Assembly (NCBI GenBank): GCA_001828935.1
Contig: MHZX01000128.1
Coordinates: 1 to 39,833 of the forward strand
DNA length: 39,833 nt
Direction of reading: 5' to 3'
Origin: Rhodocyclales bacterium RIFCSPLOWO2_02_FULL_63_24
GTDB taxonomy: Bacteria > Pseudomonadota > Gammaproteobacteria > Burkholderiales > Rhodocyclaceae
In this document: in pieces, positions 8,212 to 15,499 of the stretch
How positions within the stretch are numbered: the stretch's first letter is position 1
Layout: the number at the start of each line of letters is the position of its first letter
Program-made: the position numbers and the translations under genes
The notes under the pieces: model-generated
The model's input: the letters and a program-made list of their open reading frames with translations, nothing else
What the model was told of the DNA's origin: nothing
The model's database searches: none

Positions 8212-10662
8212 TCATTTCCGGACCAGCAAATTGAGCGAAATTCGCGTACCGGCGAAACTCGCTTCGCTCGCGTCCGCAAACAGGCCGAAGGACTCGACGG
8301 GCTCGATATCCTGAAAGCCGGCCGCGGCAAGATAGTCGCCCATGAAGTCGCGGCAGAAGCCGATGTAATTGAAATCCGACGAATCGGTCTGTCCGCCGAA
8401 CAGCATGCGCATGAGTTCGAAGCTCTCGTCGGACCCGATCTCCGGCTTGCACAGCAGCCATGCGATCTTTCCCAGATCCGGCACAGCGAGATAAAGCCTT
8501 CCTCCGGCAACCAATAGCCGGTGCAAGCCGCGCAGCGCCGGAACGACTTCTCTTTGATTCAGATGTTCAAGCACATGCGAAGCATATATTTCCTGACAGG
8601 AGCCGGAAGGAAACTGATCGAGGTTGCGCAAATCGGCCACGAAGTCGACGTGTGGCCCGGCCTGCGCGTCAACAATCTTCCAGCCGTCCCGCGTCTCCCG
8701 CCCACCAAAATTCAGCCGCATCAGCTCGGACGGCGCGGCGTTGGGTACGGTCGCGGCTGCCTTGCTCGCAGCGGCTTGACCGCTGGCGCAATAGGTGGTC
8801 CACATCGATCGAATTGCGTCTCCGAGATTGCGCCCCATGGCCTTTCCGTCCATCAGCAGGCTCGACCGCAAGCGCTCGCGCATGGTCGAACGCAGTTGAG
8901 CCAAGAGCGCGCGGTCAGTCGCAAGTTGCATCGCCTTGGCGACAAATTCATCGGACGATTTGGCAGCCCACTGGCCCAGTCCGAGGTGCTGCAACAGGGC
9001 GCTGCCCACCCTGCCGGCGTGCCGATCGCCGGTCAGGGTAATCACGGGAACGCCCATCCATAGCGCTTCACAGGTCGTCGTGGTGCCGTTGTAAGGAACC
9101 GTATCTAGGGCGATATCGATTTCGCCGTAGGCCGCCAAATGTTCCAGGACAGAATCCTTCGCGCCCCCAACAACTACGCGCCCTGTGGCTACGCCATGCC
9201 CGGCGAACTTGGTGATCAGCTCGGCACGCGCGCTTTCTTCGTCGACCCCATTGACCGACTTGATGATGAGACGCGACTCCGGAAGTGCCGTGAGAACACG
9301 ACTCCATAGTGCAATGCATTCGTCGCCGAGCTTGACTCGTGCGTTGAACGAGCCAAAGGTGACGCGGCCATGCTCTGCGGTCGGAGGATCGGCCACCGGC
9401 GGAGATTCCCTGGGCGGCGTGTAGCAAAGAAAAGGCCCCGGGAGGCGCAAAAGCCGTTCAGTGTAAAAATGATTTCCTTCGTTTCGCGGGTCAACCAGAT
9501 CGTCAGTCAACCTATAGTCAATGGAATCCAGTCCGGTAGTGTTTGGATACCCCAGCCAGGAAACCTGCACCGGCGCCGGCTTGTACCCAAATATCATCAA
9601 TCTGTTGTGATTGGTGTGTCCGGACAGGTCAAACAAGACATCGACTTCATCGCTCTTGACCAGATCGACAGCGGCCTGATCGGAAAGTTTGAAAAGATCG
9701 CGCCATTTCCAGAAATACGGGCGCAGTCGGGCAGTCATGTCATCTTCGAGCTGCGTTGTCGAGTAGGCGATCAACTCGAAAGCGCCCGGATCCAGGTTTG
9801 CCAAAGCCGCCTGAAGAAAATACGCCACCGAATGCCTTTTGAAATCGCCCGATACAAACCCCACCCTCAGACGACGCTGGGGATCGACGAGGTTCCGCGG
9901 ATAGCATTGCGGCAGCGGACCGCAAATGGCCCTGGCACGTTCGCCAAACTTCTTGTGCCGCGCGAAAATCTGATCGTTCGGGAGACTCTGGAAGTTCGAC
10001 ACGAATACCCAAATGTGCCACGCATTGATCTGCTCCGGATTTAGCTCTATCGACTTCTCCAAGACGCGGTCGGCCTCGACGTGGTCACCGCAGGTGAAAT
10101 AGCAGGTTCCCAGATCGTTCCATGCCGGATAGAAATCCGGATCGCGGTCGAGCGCGATCTGCATCTCTCCTATCGCTTCTCTGACCCGCCCTCGGTTGCG
10201 TAGCGCGGCGCCCAGCCGATTGTGCGCCAGCGCCGAATCGGGACGCATCGATACCGTCCGCCGGAAGTAATACTGCGCCTCGCCGGCGCGCCCCGTGTCC
10301 ATCAGCAAATTGCCGAAATTGATATGGGCGTCGAAATAGTCCGGATAATCGGCGAGCAAGCCCCGATAGAGCAATTCCGCGTCATCGAATTCAGCGAGCG
10401 CCGCGTAGACCAGCCCGAGATTATTGATCGCCTCCGGATAGTCGGGACGCAGGGTCAGCGCCTGCTGATAGGCATCCGCCGCTTCATTCGGGCGCAGCAT
10501 GCGGGAATACGTGGTCCCCAGCTTGAAATAGCCCGTCGCCGCCGCGCCCATGTCGAGCGTAACCCGCCCGTAGACATCAAGCGCGGCGTCGAACTGCCCG
10601 CTGTCGCGCAGGCGATCTCCTTCAAGCAGCAATTCCGCTGCGTCGGATTCATGAGTGGTCAT
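8212..10662 (-). CDS. Three-part fusion: TPR repeats, OGT-like glycosyltransferase, SAM methyltransferase
   Basis: An 816-residue fusion. Residues about 10-225 are TPR helices; about 260-630 are a GT41 domain (RVGFVSGDFKRHSVAYFL, DVLFDLSGHTNHNRLM, PVQVSWLGYPNTTGLDSIDY, TFGSFNARVKLGDECIALW, IALDTVPYNGTTTTCEALW). After an Ala-rich linker (about 635-650), residues about 655-816 form a class I methyltransferase of the type 11 kind, with YASHVLEHL as the post-motif II block and GGRLYLAVPDLG following. The glycine-rich SAM loop is weak (LNFGGRETRDGWKIVD), as is common in this subtype. The predicted activities are sugar transfer plus methylation, perhaps of that sugar. The start overlaps the stop of the ABC ATPase gene (ATGA, 10659-10662), so the two are likely coupled in translation. 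Confidence 0.9.
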   Translation of the reverse strand: MTTHESDAAELLLEGDRLRDSGQFDAALDVYGRVTLDMGAAATGYFKLGTTYSRMLRPNEAADAYQQALTLRPDYPEAINNLGLVYAALAEFDDAELLYRGLLADYPDYFDAHINFGNLLMDTGRAGEAQYYFRRTVSMRPDSALAHNRLGAALRNRGRVREAIGEMQIALDRDPDFYPAWNDLGTCYFTCGDHVEADRVLEKSIELNPEQINAWHIWVFVSNFQSLPNDQIFARHKKFGERARAICGPLPQCYPRNLVDPQRRLRVGFVSGDFKRHSVAYFLQAALANLDPGAFELIAYSTTQLEDDMTARLRPYFWKWRDLFKLSDQAAVDLVKSDEVDVLFDLSGHTNHNRLMIFGYKPAPVQVSWLGYPNTTGLDSIDYRLTDDLVDPRNEGNHFYTERLLRLPGPFLCYTPPRESPPVADPPTAEHGRVTFGSFNARVKLGDECIALWSRVLTALPESRLIIKSVNGVDEESARAELITKFAGHGVATGRVVVGGAKDSVLEHLAAYGEIDIALDTVPYNGTTTTCEALWMGVPVITLTGDRHAGRVGSALLQHLGLGQWAAKSSDEFVAKAMQLATDRALLAQLRSTMRERLRSSLLMDGKAMGRNLGDAIRSMWTTYCASGQAAASKAAATVPNAAPSELMRLNFGGRETRDGWKIVDAQAGPHVDFVADLRNLDQFPSGSCQEIYASHVLEHLNQREVVPALRGLHRLLVAGGRLYLAVPDLGKIAWLLCKPEIGSDESFELMRMLFGGQTDSSDFNYIGFCRDFMGDYLAAAGFQDIEPVESFGLFADASEASFAGTRISLNLLVRK

Positions 10663-11555
10663 GTCTGCTTTCCAACGATCTTCAGGAATGCGGCCTCCAG
10701 CGACAACGATGGCTTGATTTCGATGACACTGTGATTTGCCAGGCGCAAGGCGTCAAGTTGGGACCAGACCTCGGAACGACAAAAGGATCCGATCCATCGA
10801 TTGCTGCCATCTACCACCATGCCTGGGACTTCCACCGCCCCGGCAGATCGGATCAGTACGACATCATCATCACCGACAAGCTCGGCCGGCGAGCGCACCG
10901 AACGCAGGCTGCCCTTATGGATCAGGCCGAAGCGATCGGCGAGTCGCTCGACGTCATGCAGCACATGCGACGTGAAGAACAAAGTGCCGCCATCCCTCTT
11001 GTACTCGGCAAGAAGTTCGACAACGTCCATGCGCCCGATCGGATCGAGCCCGGAAAGCGGTTCGTCGAGCACCAGCAGCCTCGGTTGTATGACCAGCGCT
11101 TGAGCAATCGCAACACGCTGCAGCATGCCCTTGGAGAACGATCGGATCGAACTATTCATGACCGCCGACAACCCAAGACGCTCCAACCAGGCTCCGATGT
11201 GGCGCGCCCGGTCATCCGGGCGGTGCCGATGCATCCGCAGGCTCATGTCGAGGATTTCCCGCGGGGTCATATAGTCGTACAAATAGGGGCTCTCCGGCAC
11301 GTAGCCGATGCCCAGTCTGGCTTTCGGATCCCTGACATTGGTCCCGAACAATTCCGCGGCACCGTCGCTGGGTACGGAAAGTCCCATGAGAATCCGGATC
11401 GTGGTGCTCTTGCCGGCACCGTTCGGCCCGATGAAACCAAACGCCTCGCCCCTGCCTACTTCGAGCGATATATCGCTGACGGCCACGACGGAGCTGCGGT
11501 GCCATCCCGTAGCGTAGGTCTTCGACAGCCTTCGGATCATTATTGCCGGGTTCAT
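10659..11555 (-). CDS. ABC transporter ATP-binding protein (ABC-2 type partner; PilH-like by context)
   Basis: A 298-residue ATPase with Walker A GPNGAGKST (residues 43-51), the Q-loop region GYVPESPYLYDYMTPREIL, a variant signature SFSKGMLQRVAIAQAL, and Walker B LLVLDEPLSGLD. This architecture fits the CcmA/DrrA branch that drives two-subunit ABC-2 exporters. The permease lies two genes upstream, separated by a TPR-like membrane protein. Spacing is 6 bases to the gene before it and a 4-base overlap with the gene after it, so it belongs to one transcript. In Myxococcus xanthus an ABC ATPase (PilH), an ABC permease (PilI) and an accessory protein (PilG) are needed for type IV pili; the same three-part make-up next to a pilin gene here is suggestive, not proof. 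Confidence 0.9.
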   Translation of the reverse strand: MNPAIMIRRLSKTYATGWHRSSVVAVSDISLEVGRGEAFGFIGPNGAGKSTTIRILMGLSVPSDGAAELFGTNVRDPKARLGIGYVPESPYLYDYMTPREILDMSLRMHRHRPDDRARHIGAWLERLGLSAVMNSSIRSFSKGMLQRVAIAQALVIQPRLLVLDEPLSGLDPIGRMDVVELLAEYKRDGGTLFFTSHVLHDVERLADRFGLIHKGSLRSVRSPAELVGDDDVVLIRSAGAVEVPGMVVDGSNRWIGSFCRSEVWSQLDALRLANHSVIEIKPSLSLEAAFLKIVGKQT

Positions 11556-11561
11556 GAACGC

Positions 11562-12383
11562 TCAGTTCGGCTTGAGTTCCGGTTCGCCGGCCGAATCCAG
11601 CAAGAAACCGGCGCCCAAGGGATCGCGCGGAATCTCGGACACCAAGCCGTCCGCAACCAGGTCGGTCAGTTTGGCCGGCGGGACGCCATGCCGTGACCGA
11701 TAAACCCTTGCCGCCTCGCGCAATCGCGCCAAGGAATGCAAGCGCTCGGCCCTCATGCGCAGATAACGGCGAAATCCGCCGGGTGGAGCCGAGTTTGCCA
11801 TGGCGTCAACCAGGCCCGCGGCCGTGTTCGTGTCATAGCCGCGCTCTATCCACCTCGCGGCGACCGACTGCAGGCCCCACTGGTCTCCCGGTTCGGCCGC
11901 CCTTTCGGCCGCGAGCAGCAGCCAGCGCGCGCCCTTTGCCGGCGAACGGCGAAAGTGGTACTCGATAAAGCCGACGTGAAATGCCGGAAGAAAGTCCCAG
12001 GGTCTCGCGGCGACCGCGCGGCGCAGGACTTCGTCGGCCGCGTCCACCTCGCCGCCCCAGGGAAGGATGTTCGCCGCAATATAATAATTGTCTTCGTGCG
12101 CCGGGTTGAGCCACGCAATATCCCGCTGCAATCTTGCCTGTACCGCGTAATCGGCGGGTTTCATGCGCGCGGTATCGGCCACCAGAACGCGAAAACCCGT
12201 CAGGTTCGCCGCCAGATAGCGATCGCCGGCCGAGAACAGGATTTGCACCACCTGCGGCGGCGTCACGAGAAGTTCGGGGATGTCCGCCACCCGGGTCTGC
12301 CTGCCGAGGATCGACAGCGACAGACCATAGATGCCGACGACAAGAACCATGGCGGTACCACGAAGAAGAATCGTCGGCAACAC
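11562..12383 (-). CDS. Membrane-anchored TPR-like protein in the ABC operon (PilG-like position)
   Basis: A 273-residue protein with one N-terminal membrane helix (residues about 5-30, TAMVLVVGIYGLSLSIL), most likely leaving the rest in the periplasm. Residues about 75-215 are helical with TPR character (NPAHEDNYYIAANILPWGG; LRRAVAARPWDFLPAFHVGF). The end, residues about 222-273, has a YRSRHGVPPAKLTDLV ... PRDPLG pattern like the C-terminal part of GspG-type pseudopilins, where a short hairpin follows a conserved R-H-G-x-P. It lies 1 base after the permease gene and 6 bases before the ATPase gene, so it is probably the third part of that exporter. I do not recognise a named family. The PilG comparison rests on position and topology only. 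Confidence 0.7.
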   Translation of the reverse strand: MLPTILLRGTAMVLVVGIYGLSLSILGRQTRVADIPELLVTPPQVVQILFSAGDRYLAANLTGFRVLVADTARMKPADYAVQARLQRDIAWLNPAHEDNYYIAANILPWGGEVDAADEVLRRAVAARPWDFLPAFHVGFIEYHFRRSPAKGARWLLLAAERAAEPGDQWGLQSVAARWIERGYDTNTAAGLVDAMANSAPPGGFRRYLRMRAERLHSLARLREAARVYRSRHGVPPAKLTDLVADGLVSEIPRDPLGAGFLLDSAGEPELKPN

Positions 12384-12384
12384 G

Positions 12385-13182
12385 TCAAGAAAACTCTCGC
12401 CGCCGAATTGTCCAGGATGCCAGCGCCAGCATAATCGTCGCGTAGGCCCCGGCCATGGCCAGCGATGCCGTCACCGCCTCGGGCAGTGCTCCGTACAGCG
12501 GCCAGGTGCGCCAGTCGAGCCGCGAAAGGTCCGGCAGCAGCCAGCGAATCACGTCGATTACCGGCGCGTAGGTGGCGACGAGTTCCTGATCATTGTCGGC
12601 GCCCGCCGCCAGGTAGTCGATGGTTGCGCCCAAGGCCTTCCCGGCCACGGCAAACGCCAGTCCGGCGCCGACCGACATGACGGCCATGGACGATGCCGTG
12701 GATACCAGCAGCGCAAACGCGGCTACCACGGACACGTCCACAAATTGGCCGGCAAGCGTGGCAACCAACGGAACTCCCAAACCAACCGGGAATTCCTGCT
12801 GGTAGGCTCCTCCCGACAGCGCAACCGCAATCACCAGCGCCAACCCGAAAACTGCGGTCGCAAGCGCCGACATCGTCAGCACCGACAGGTAGCGACCTAT
12901 CAGATAGGACTGCCGCGACACCGGATAGGTCAGGGAAAACAACACGCTTTTCCGGTCGATTTCCTTTGCCAGCAGTTCCTGAATCCAGAACAGGTTCAAG
13001 AGCACCAAGGTGATGCGAACGCCGGACAGACCGATATCGAGCGCCACCGTACGCGGATGCCGGGGCGAGAAACTGCCGGACAGATAGGCGACGAATATGA
13101 GAAACAGCCCCATCAGCAGGACTGAGTGGATGCTCTTGCCGCGCAGTCCTGCCCGCAGACCCGATAACCAGAATTGCAGCAC
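12385..13182 (-). CDS. ABC-2 type transporter permease (PilI-like by context)
   Basis: About 265 residues with six hydrophobic segments, no large soluble domain, and the ABC-2 permease pattern (an amphipathic start LQFWLSGLRAGLRGKS, then paired helices). It is the membrane subunit for the ATPase encoded two genes downstream. The frame is open up to a GTG at 13215, but that start lies inside the terminator hairpin of the pilin operon, so I prefer GTG 13182. No good ribosome binding site is visible for either. Transcription must come from read-through of the terminator or from an unseen promoter within or near the small pilin-partner gene. The cargo is unknown; co-location with a short pilin points to pilus assembly. 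Confidence 0.78.
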   Translation of the reverse strand: MLQFWLSGLRAGLRGKSIHSVLLMGLFLIFVAYLSGSFSPRHPRTVALDIGLSGVRITLVLLNLFWIQELLAKEIDRKSVLFSLTYPVSRQSYLIGRYLSVLTMSALATAVFGLALVIAVALSGGAYQQEFPVGLGVPLVATLAGQFVDVSVVAAFALLVSTASSMAVMSVGAGLAFAVAGKALGATIDYLAAGADNDQELVATYAPVIDVIRWLLPDLSRLDWRTWPLYGALPEAVTASLAMAGAYATIMLALASWTIRRREFS

Positions 13183-13194
13183 GGCGACAGTCTC

Positions 13195-13227
13195 AAAAAA
13201 AAGGGCACACCGCACGGCGCGCCCTTT
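13195..13227 (-). terminator. Rho-independent terminator after the pilin operon
   Basis: Read on the minus strand, a 7-bp stem AAAGGGC/GCCCTTT (13221-13227 with 13200-13206) encloses a GC-rich 14-base loop and is followed by a run of T residues (complement of 13195-13202). It begins 19 bases after the stop of the secreted pilin-partner gene and ends 13 bases before the GTG chosen for the ABC permease. That placement would keep pilin transcripts abundant and let only a fraction continue into the ABC and glycosyltransferase genes. Confidence 0.8.
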
Positions 13228-13245
13228 GATCAGAAGAACAGCGGA

Positions 13246-13605
13246 TCAGGATGCTGGCGCCGATGTGGCCGCCGTCAGTGCTTCGGTCGCCGTGCACCCG
13301 GTCGCCGATGCACACGTCGAATAAGCCTTGACGCCACCGCCCGCGGTCGATCCCTGGAAAATGTTCTTGCCTTTGTTGGACGACGCACCGGCGCCATAAT
13401 AGCTTGTCATGTCGTCGGCGGCGAGGAATACGTTGGCCGAACACTTGGGCGTAAATGCCGTCTTTACAAACCCGCCTGCGGAAATAGCCGCGCCATTACC
13501 GGCGGCGGTGCCGGCGCTGCATATGTGCGCCGTGGCGCCTGCCTGGGCATTGAACGATGAGGCCGCAGCAACCGCCAAAACGGAGCCAAGAATGATTTTT
13601 TTCAT
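13246..13605 (-). CDS. Small secreted four-cysteine protein, candidate pilin partner
   Basis: A 119-residue precursor with a clear Sec signal peptide (MKKIILGSVLAVAAASS, cleavage expected after NAQA at residue 22). The mature part is Ala/Gly/Ser/Thr-rich with cysteines at 29, 55, 98 and 104, enough for two disulfides. The middle (PKCSANVFLAADDMTSYYGAG) and KGKNIFQGSTAGGG look like the beta-rich head of a pilin without its helix. The start has a good AAGGAA-type ribosome binding site and lies 25 bases after the pilin stop. In Geobacter a short helical pilin is followed by a gene for a separate globular partner; the arrangement here is the same in outline. The abundant Ser/Thr would also suit O-glycosylation. 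The function is inferred from position and composition. Confidence 0.75.
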   Translation of the reverse strand: MKKIILGSVLAVAAASSFNAQAGATAHICSAGTAAGNGAAISAGGFVKTAFTPKCSANVFLAADDMTSYYGAGASSNKGKNIFQGSTAGGGVKAYSTCASATGCTATEALTAATSAPAS

Positions 13606-13630
13606 TGGGTTTCCTTTCAGGGATCAATAG

Positions 13631-13813
13631 TTATTGGACGGAATTGGCTGTCGCCGACGTCAGCAAATTCTTGGCATCCGATTGCGCCGCCTTGTCCTCG
13701 CCCTTTTTGGTGTACTCGGAAAACTGCGGGATCGCGATGGCGGCCAGGATGCCAATAATCGCAACAACGATCATCAATTCAATGAGGGTAAAGCCCTTCT
13801 GCAGACTCTTCAT
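13631..13813 (-). CDS. Short type IV pilin (truncated, helix-only PilA type)
   Basis: A 60-residue prepilin. The leader MKSLQKG ends in Gly, and the prepilin peptidase site precedes a mature [16 protein letters not shown] helix with Glu at +5, both class IVa hallmarks. The mature chain is only 53 residues and stops after a polar tail ([13 protein letters not shown]), with no globular head and no disulfide loop; ordinary PilA has about 140 residues or more. An AAAGGAG ribosome binding site (13821-13827) lies 7 bases before the ATG. It is followed 25 bases later by a secreted protein that could supply the missing head. Aromatic residues are F1, F24 and Y27 only. It could act as a pilus subunit or as a pseudopilin; the size alone does not decide. 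Confidence 0.9.
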   Translation of the reverse strand: MKSLQKGFTLIELMIVVAIIGILAAIAIPQFSEYTKKGEDKAAQSDAKNLLTSATANSVQ

Positions 13814-13863
13814 ACTGTTTCTCCTTTACGTAATGGCGACACCCGTCGCTTGCTATCCTCCAC

Positions 13864-13878
13864 GCATTAATTGTGCCA
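13864..13878 (-). promoter_or_regulatory. Sigma-54 promoter of the short pilin gene
   Basis: On the minus strand the sequence TGGCACAATTAATGC matches the -24/-12 consensus TGGCACRNNNNTTGC at every fixed position but one (A for the first T of the -12 element). Spacing between GG and GC is exactly right. It lies about 50 bases before the pilin ATG, which gives a leader of roughly 38 bases carrying the strong ribosome binding site. Sigma-54 with the PilR activator is the usual control of type IVa pilin genes; no pilS or pilR lies in this window. Confidence 0.75.
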
Positions 13879-13999
13879 GCGAGCCAGGGGCACTAATCGT
13901 TGAGCTTTCCAGCATGGAGACCAGGACGAGCGACAAAATTCGTCAGTGTTCCGCGAAAAGCGTCACTTACCCCGCAAAACATGCACTTGAATCCGAAAC

Positions 14000-14190
14000 T
14001 CATGGCGGTACCGAATTGGCCACCACCGTAATCAAGAAATACGTTGCGCCTGACTGAACCGCCTTGCCCTCCCTCTTTTTCGGGTACTCGGAAAACTGGG
14101 GAATGGCAATCGCAGCCAGAATCCCGATAATCGCCACGACGATCATCAACTCGATGAGTGTAAAGCCCTTCTGGAAGCAACTGATATACC
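14000..14190 (-). pseudogene. Decayed paralogue of the short pilin gene, no start codon
   Basis: On the minus strand the pilin reading frame is intact from codons for [20 protein letters not shown] to a TGA at 14000-14002, and aligns without gaps to the neighbouring pilin (about 40 of 53 mature residues identical, including the first 27). The leader is destroyed: upstream codons read GGA AGG TAT ATC AGT TGC TTC after an in-frame TAG, with no ATG, GTG or TTG. Tail changes are radical ([17 protein letters not shown] in place of [16 protein letters not shown]), fitting relaxed selection. No sigma-54 site is visible upstream. It is probably a tandem duplicate that lost its 5' end; it could still donate sequence to the active copy by recombination. 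Confidence 0.82.
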
Positions 14191-14401
14191 TTCCCTATGG
14201 ATGACACCGTTCTTAGTATGCGGGAAAAGAACCCTCGAATTGATCAATGACGGACTCCATCGGCCCCCACGTCGATGATCCGAATGAACGAACGCATTAT
14301 GTCATCCCTTGAACAATGTCGCTACATTGAGCATTGTCCAACGGGGTTTGAGTCTGAGCGGGAAGCCAGGATCGATCAATATGCGGGGCATGGTGATCGA
14401 T

Positions 14402-14560
14402 ATGAACGACGAACAACTGAGGGCCTTGGCGGATGTGCGGGGGTTTTTGGACGAAACCGTGACGATGGATTTTGCGGTCGCCGCGGAGGAGCGCTATGCG
14501 TTCATGGCGCGCACGGTCAAACGCTTTGGCTATGGCCGGCTGAAACGACCCGACAAGGCC
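14402..14560 (+). pseudogene. N-terminal remnant of an integrase-type (IS481/DDE-like) transposase
   Basis: About 52 codons beginning MNDEQLRALADVRGFLDETV and continuing through AEERYAFMARTVKRFGYGRL to KRPDK resemble the start of bacterial integrase-core transposases, which open with such an 'LRTLEQVRAFL ... ERYAFIARTVRRFGY' segment before the helix-turn-helix region. The likeness breaks off at about base 557 of the 14-kb block, right at the stop codon of the methyltransferase gene on the other strand. No DDE catalytic region follows. Bases 14309-14400 before it may be the old insertion-sequence end, but I cannot identify a terminal repeat. The family call is from memory of such sequences and not from a search. 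Confidence 0.5.
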
Positions 14561-14563
14561 GGA

Positions 14564-15241
14564 CTAAGCGGCCACCCGAATCAGTATGGTCTGACGTCCC
14601 GTGATCAACAGTTCGAATCCATCACGTATCAACCGCGGAACCACCAATTCACCTTTTCCACCAAAGTAGATATCGGTATCGTCGATCTGGACAATGCAGG
14701 TCGGAGCCAGTTTGTCGTATCCGGCGAGATATGCCGCAAGATGACGTTCCGCATAGTCATGACCAATATGGACATCCCAGGCGTCCAGATACAGCAAATC
14801 GATCTGTAGCGCGAATCGATCGAGAAACGCGATGCCGTCTTCGGTGTAGCAATGCAAGTTAGGATTGCTTTCCATGAGGGTGGAGGCAACATCCCGACAC
14901 ACCGGGTTTATGTCAACGGAATGGACCTCGAGTCCGGTATAGGCCCAGATTGCGGTCGAATGACCGTCATTGCAGCAACTTGGAGCGAACTCGTAAATGC
15001 CATGCAGCATGGGGATACGCATCGCACCAATTTCCACGATGGTCTTGCCGTCTATCAACTCCAGTAAATGGGTTCCTGCGGCCAGATAGGGCAGTGGCTT
15101 CGCGCGACGCTGCACCTGCTCCTCGGACTCAAGCTCCAGAAAATAGTAAAGAGGTGCCGTTTGTCCGGCAAGCAAGTCTCTAACTATCGCGCGAGCCTCG
15201 TCCAGAATCACTGGGCGACTCAAATTGCTGGTCATAGTCAT
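14564..15241 (-). CDS. Class I SAM-dependent methyltransferase-like protein
   Basis: A 225-residue protein with the Rossmann methyltransferase layout: motif I region TIVEIGAMRIPML (the glycine loop is replaced by GAMR), an acidic residue at the end of beta 2 (VHSVDINP), and IDLLYLDAWDVHIGHDY at the motif IV/post position with a possible metal- or substrate-binding Asp pair, then a C-terminal beta hairpin. The Asp-rich DAWD plus a later VQIDDTD suggest an O-methyltransferase-like subclass. Start ATG 15241 has a GAGGGAA ribosome binding site 8-9 bases upstream. It lies downstream of the HD-GYP gene in the same direction but 258 bases away. The substrate is unknown; a sugar or surface polymer is plausible given the glycosyltransferases nearby. 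Confidence 0.7.
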   Translation of the reverse strand: MTMTSNLSRPVILDEARAIVRDLLAGQTAPLYYFLELESEEQVQRRAKPLPYLAAGTHLLELIDGKTIVEIGAMRIPMLHGIYEFAPSCCNDGHSTAIWAYTGLEVHSVDINPVCRDVASTLMESNPNLHCYTEDGIAFLDRFALQIDLLYLDAWDVHIGHDYAERHLAAYLAGYDKLAPTCIVQIDDTDIYFGGKGELVVPRLIRDGFELLITGRQTILIRVAA

Positions 15242-15499
15242 GATGCGGTTCCCTCATACCTGCCCGCCAAGGAAGTGGCAGGTTTTCCAGTTCGCTGCGC
15301 ATGGTCAGATTCCGGCACGCGGACAGATATTGCTTTCCGACCCCCAGGGTACTCAGTCGCCTGAGCCCGCATCGGCGACATGCTTCAGCGACCGACTGCC
15401 AGTTGAAAATCATCACCGGATGCTGATCAAGGGCTACCATTGGCGACGGCGAGTTGCCGCGATCGGTACGCCCGAAACACCCGCCGAAATATGAGTCGC
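15242..15499. other. Intergenic stretch between methyltransferase and HD-GYP genes
   Basis: About 258 bases with no gene I can support. An 86-codon minus-strand open frame (15180-15440) exists but its product has no recognisable domain, it overlaps the methyltransferase start, and it has no clear ribosome binding site. No terminator hairpin with a T run follows the HD-GYP stop, so read-through into the methyltransferase gene remains possible. Confidence 0.5.

Noticed and set aside
8212..8510. Longer N-terminus for the middle TPR-OGT protein, starting within the fusion gene
   Set aside because: The extra 103 residues are Arg/Ser-rich off-frame sequence overlapping the methyltransferase domain; ATG 8201 is the reasonable start.
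13631..13813. Electrically conductive 'e-pilin' based on the Geobacter-like short length
   Set aside because: Only F1, F24 and Y27 are aromatic; the later aromatic residues cited for Geobacter PilA are absent, and the nanowire role of such pilins is itself disputed.
15180..15440. 86-codon gene upstream of the methyltransferase
   Set aside because: No domain, no clear ribosome binding site, and overlap with a better supported start.
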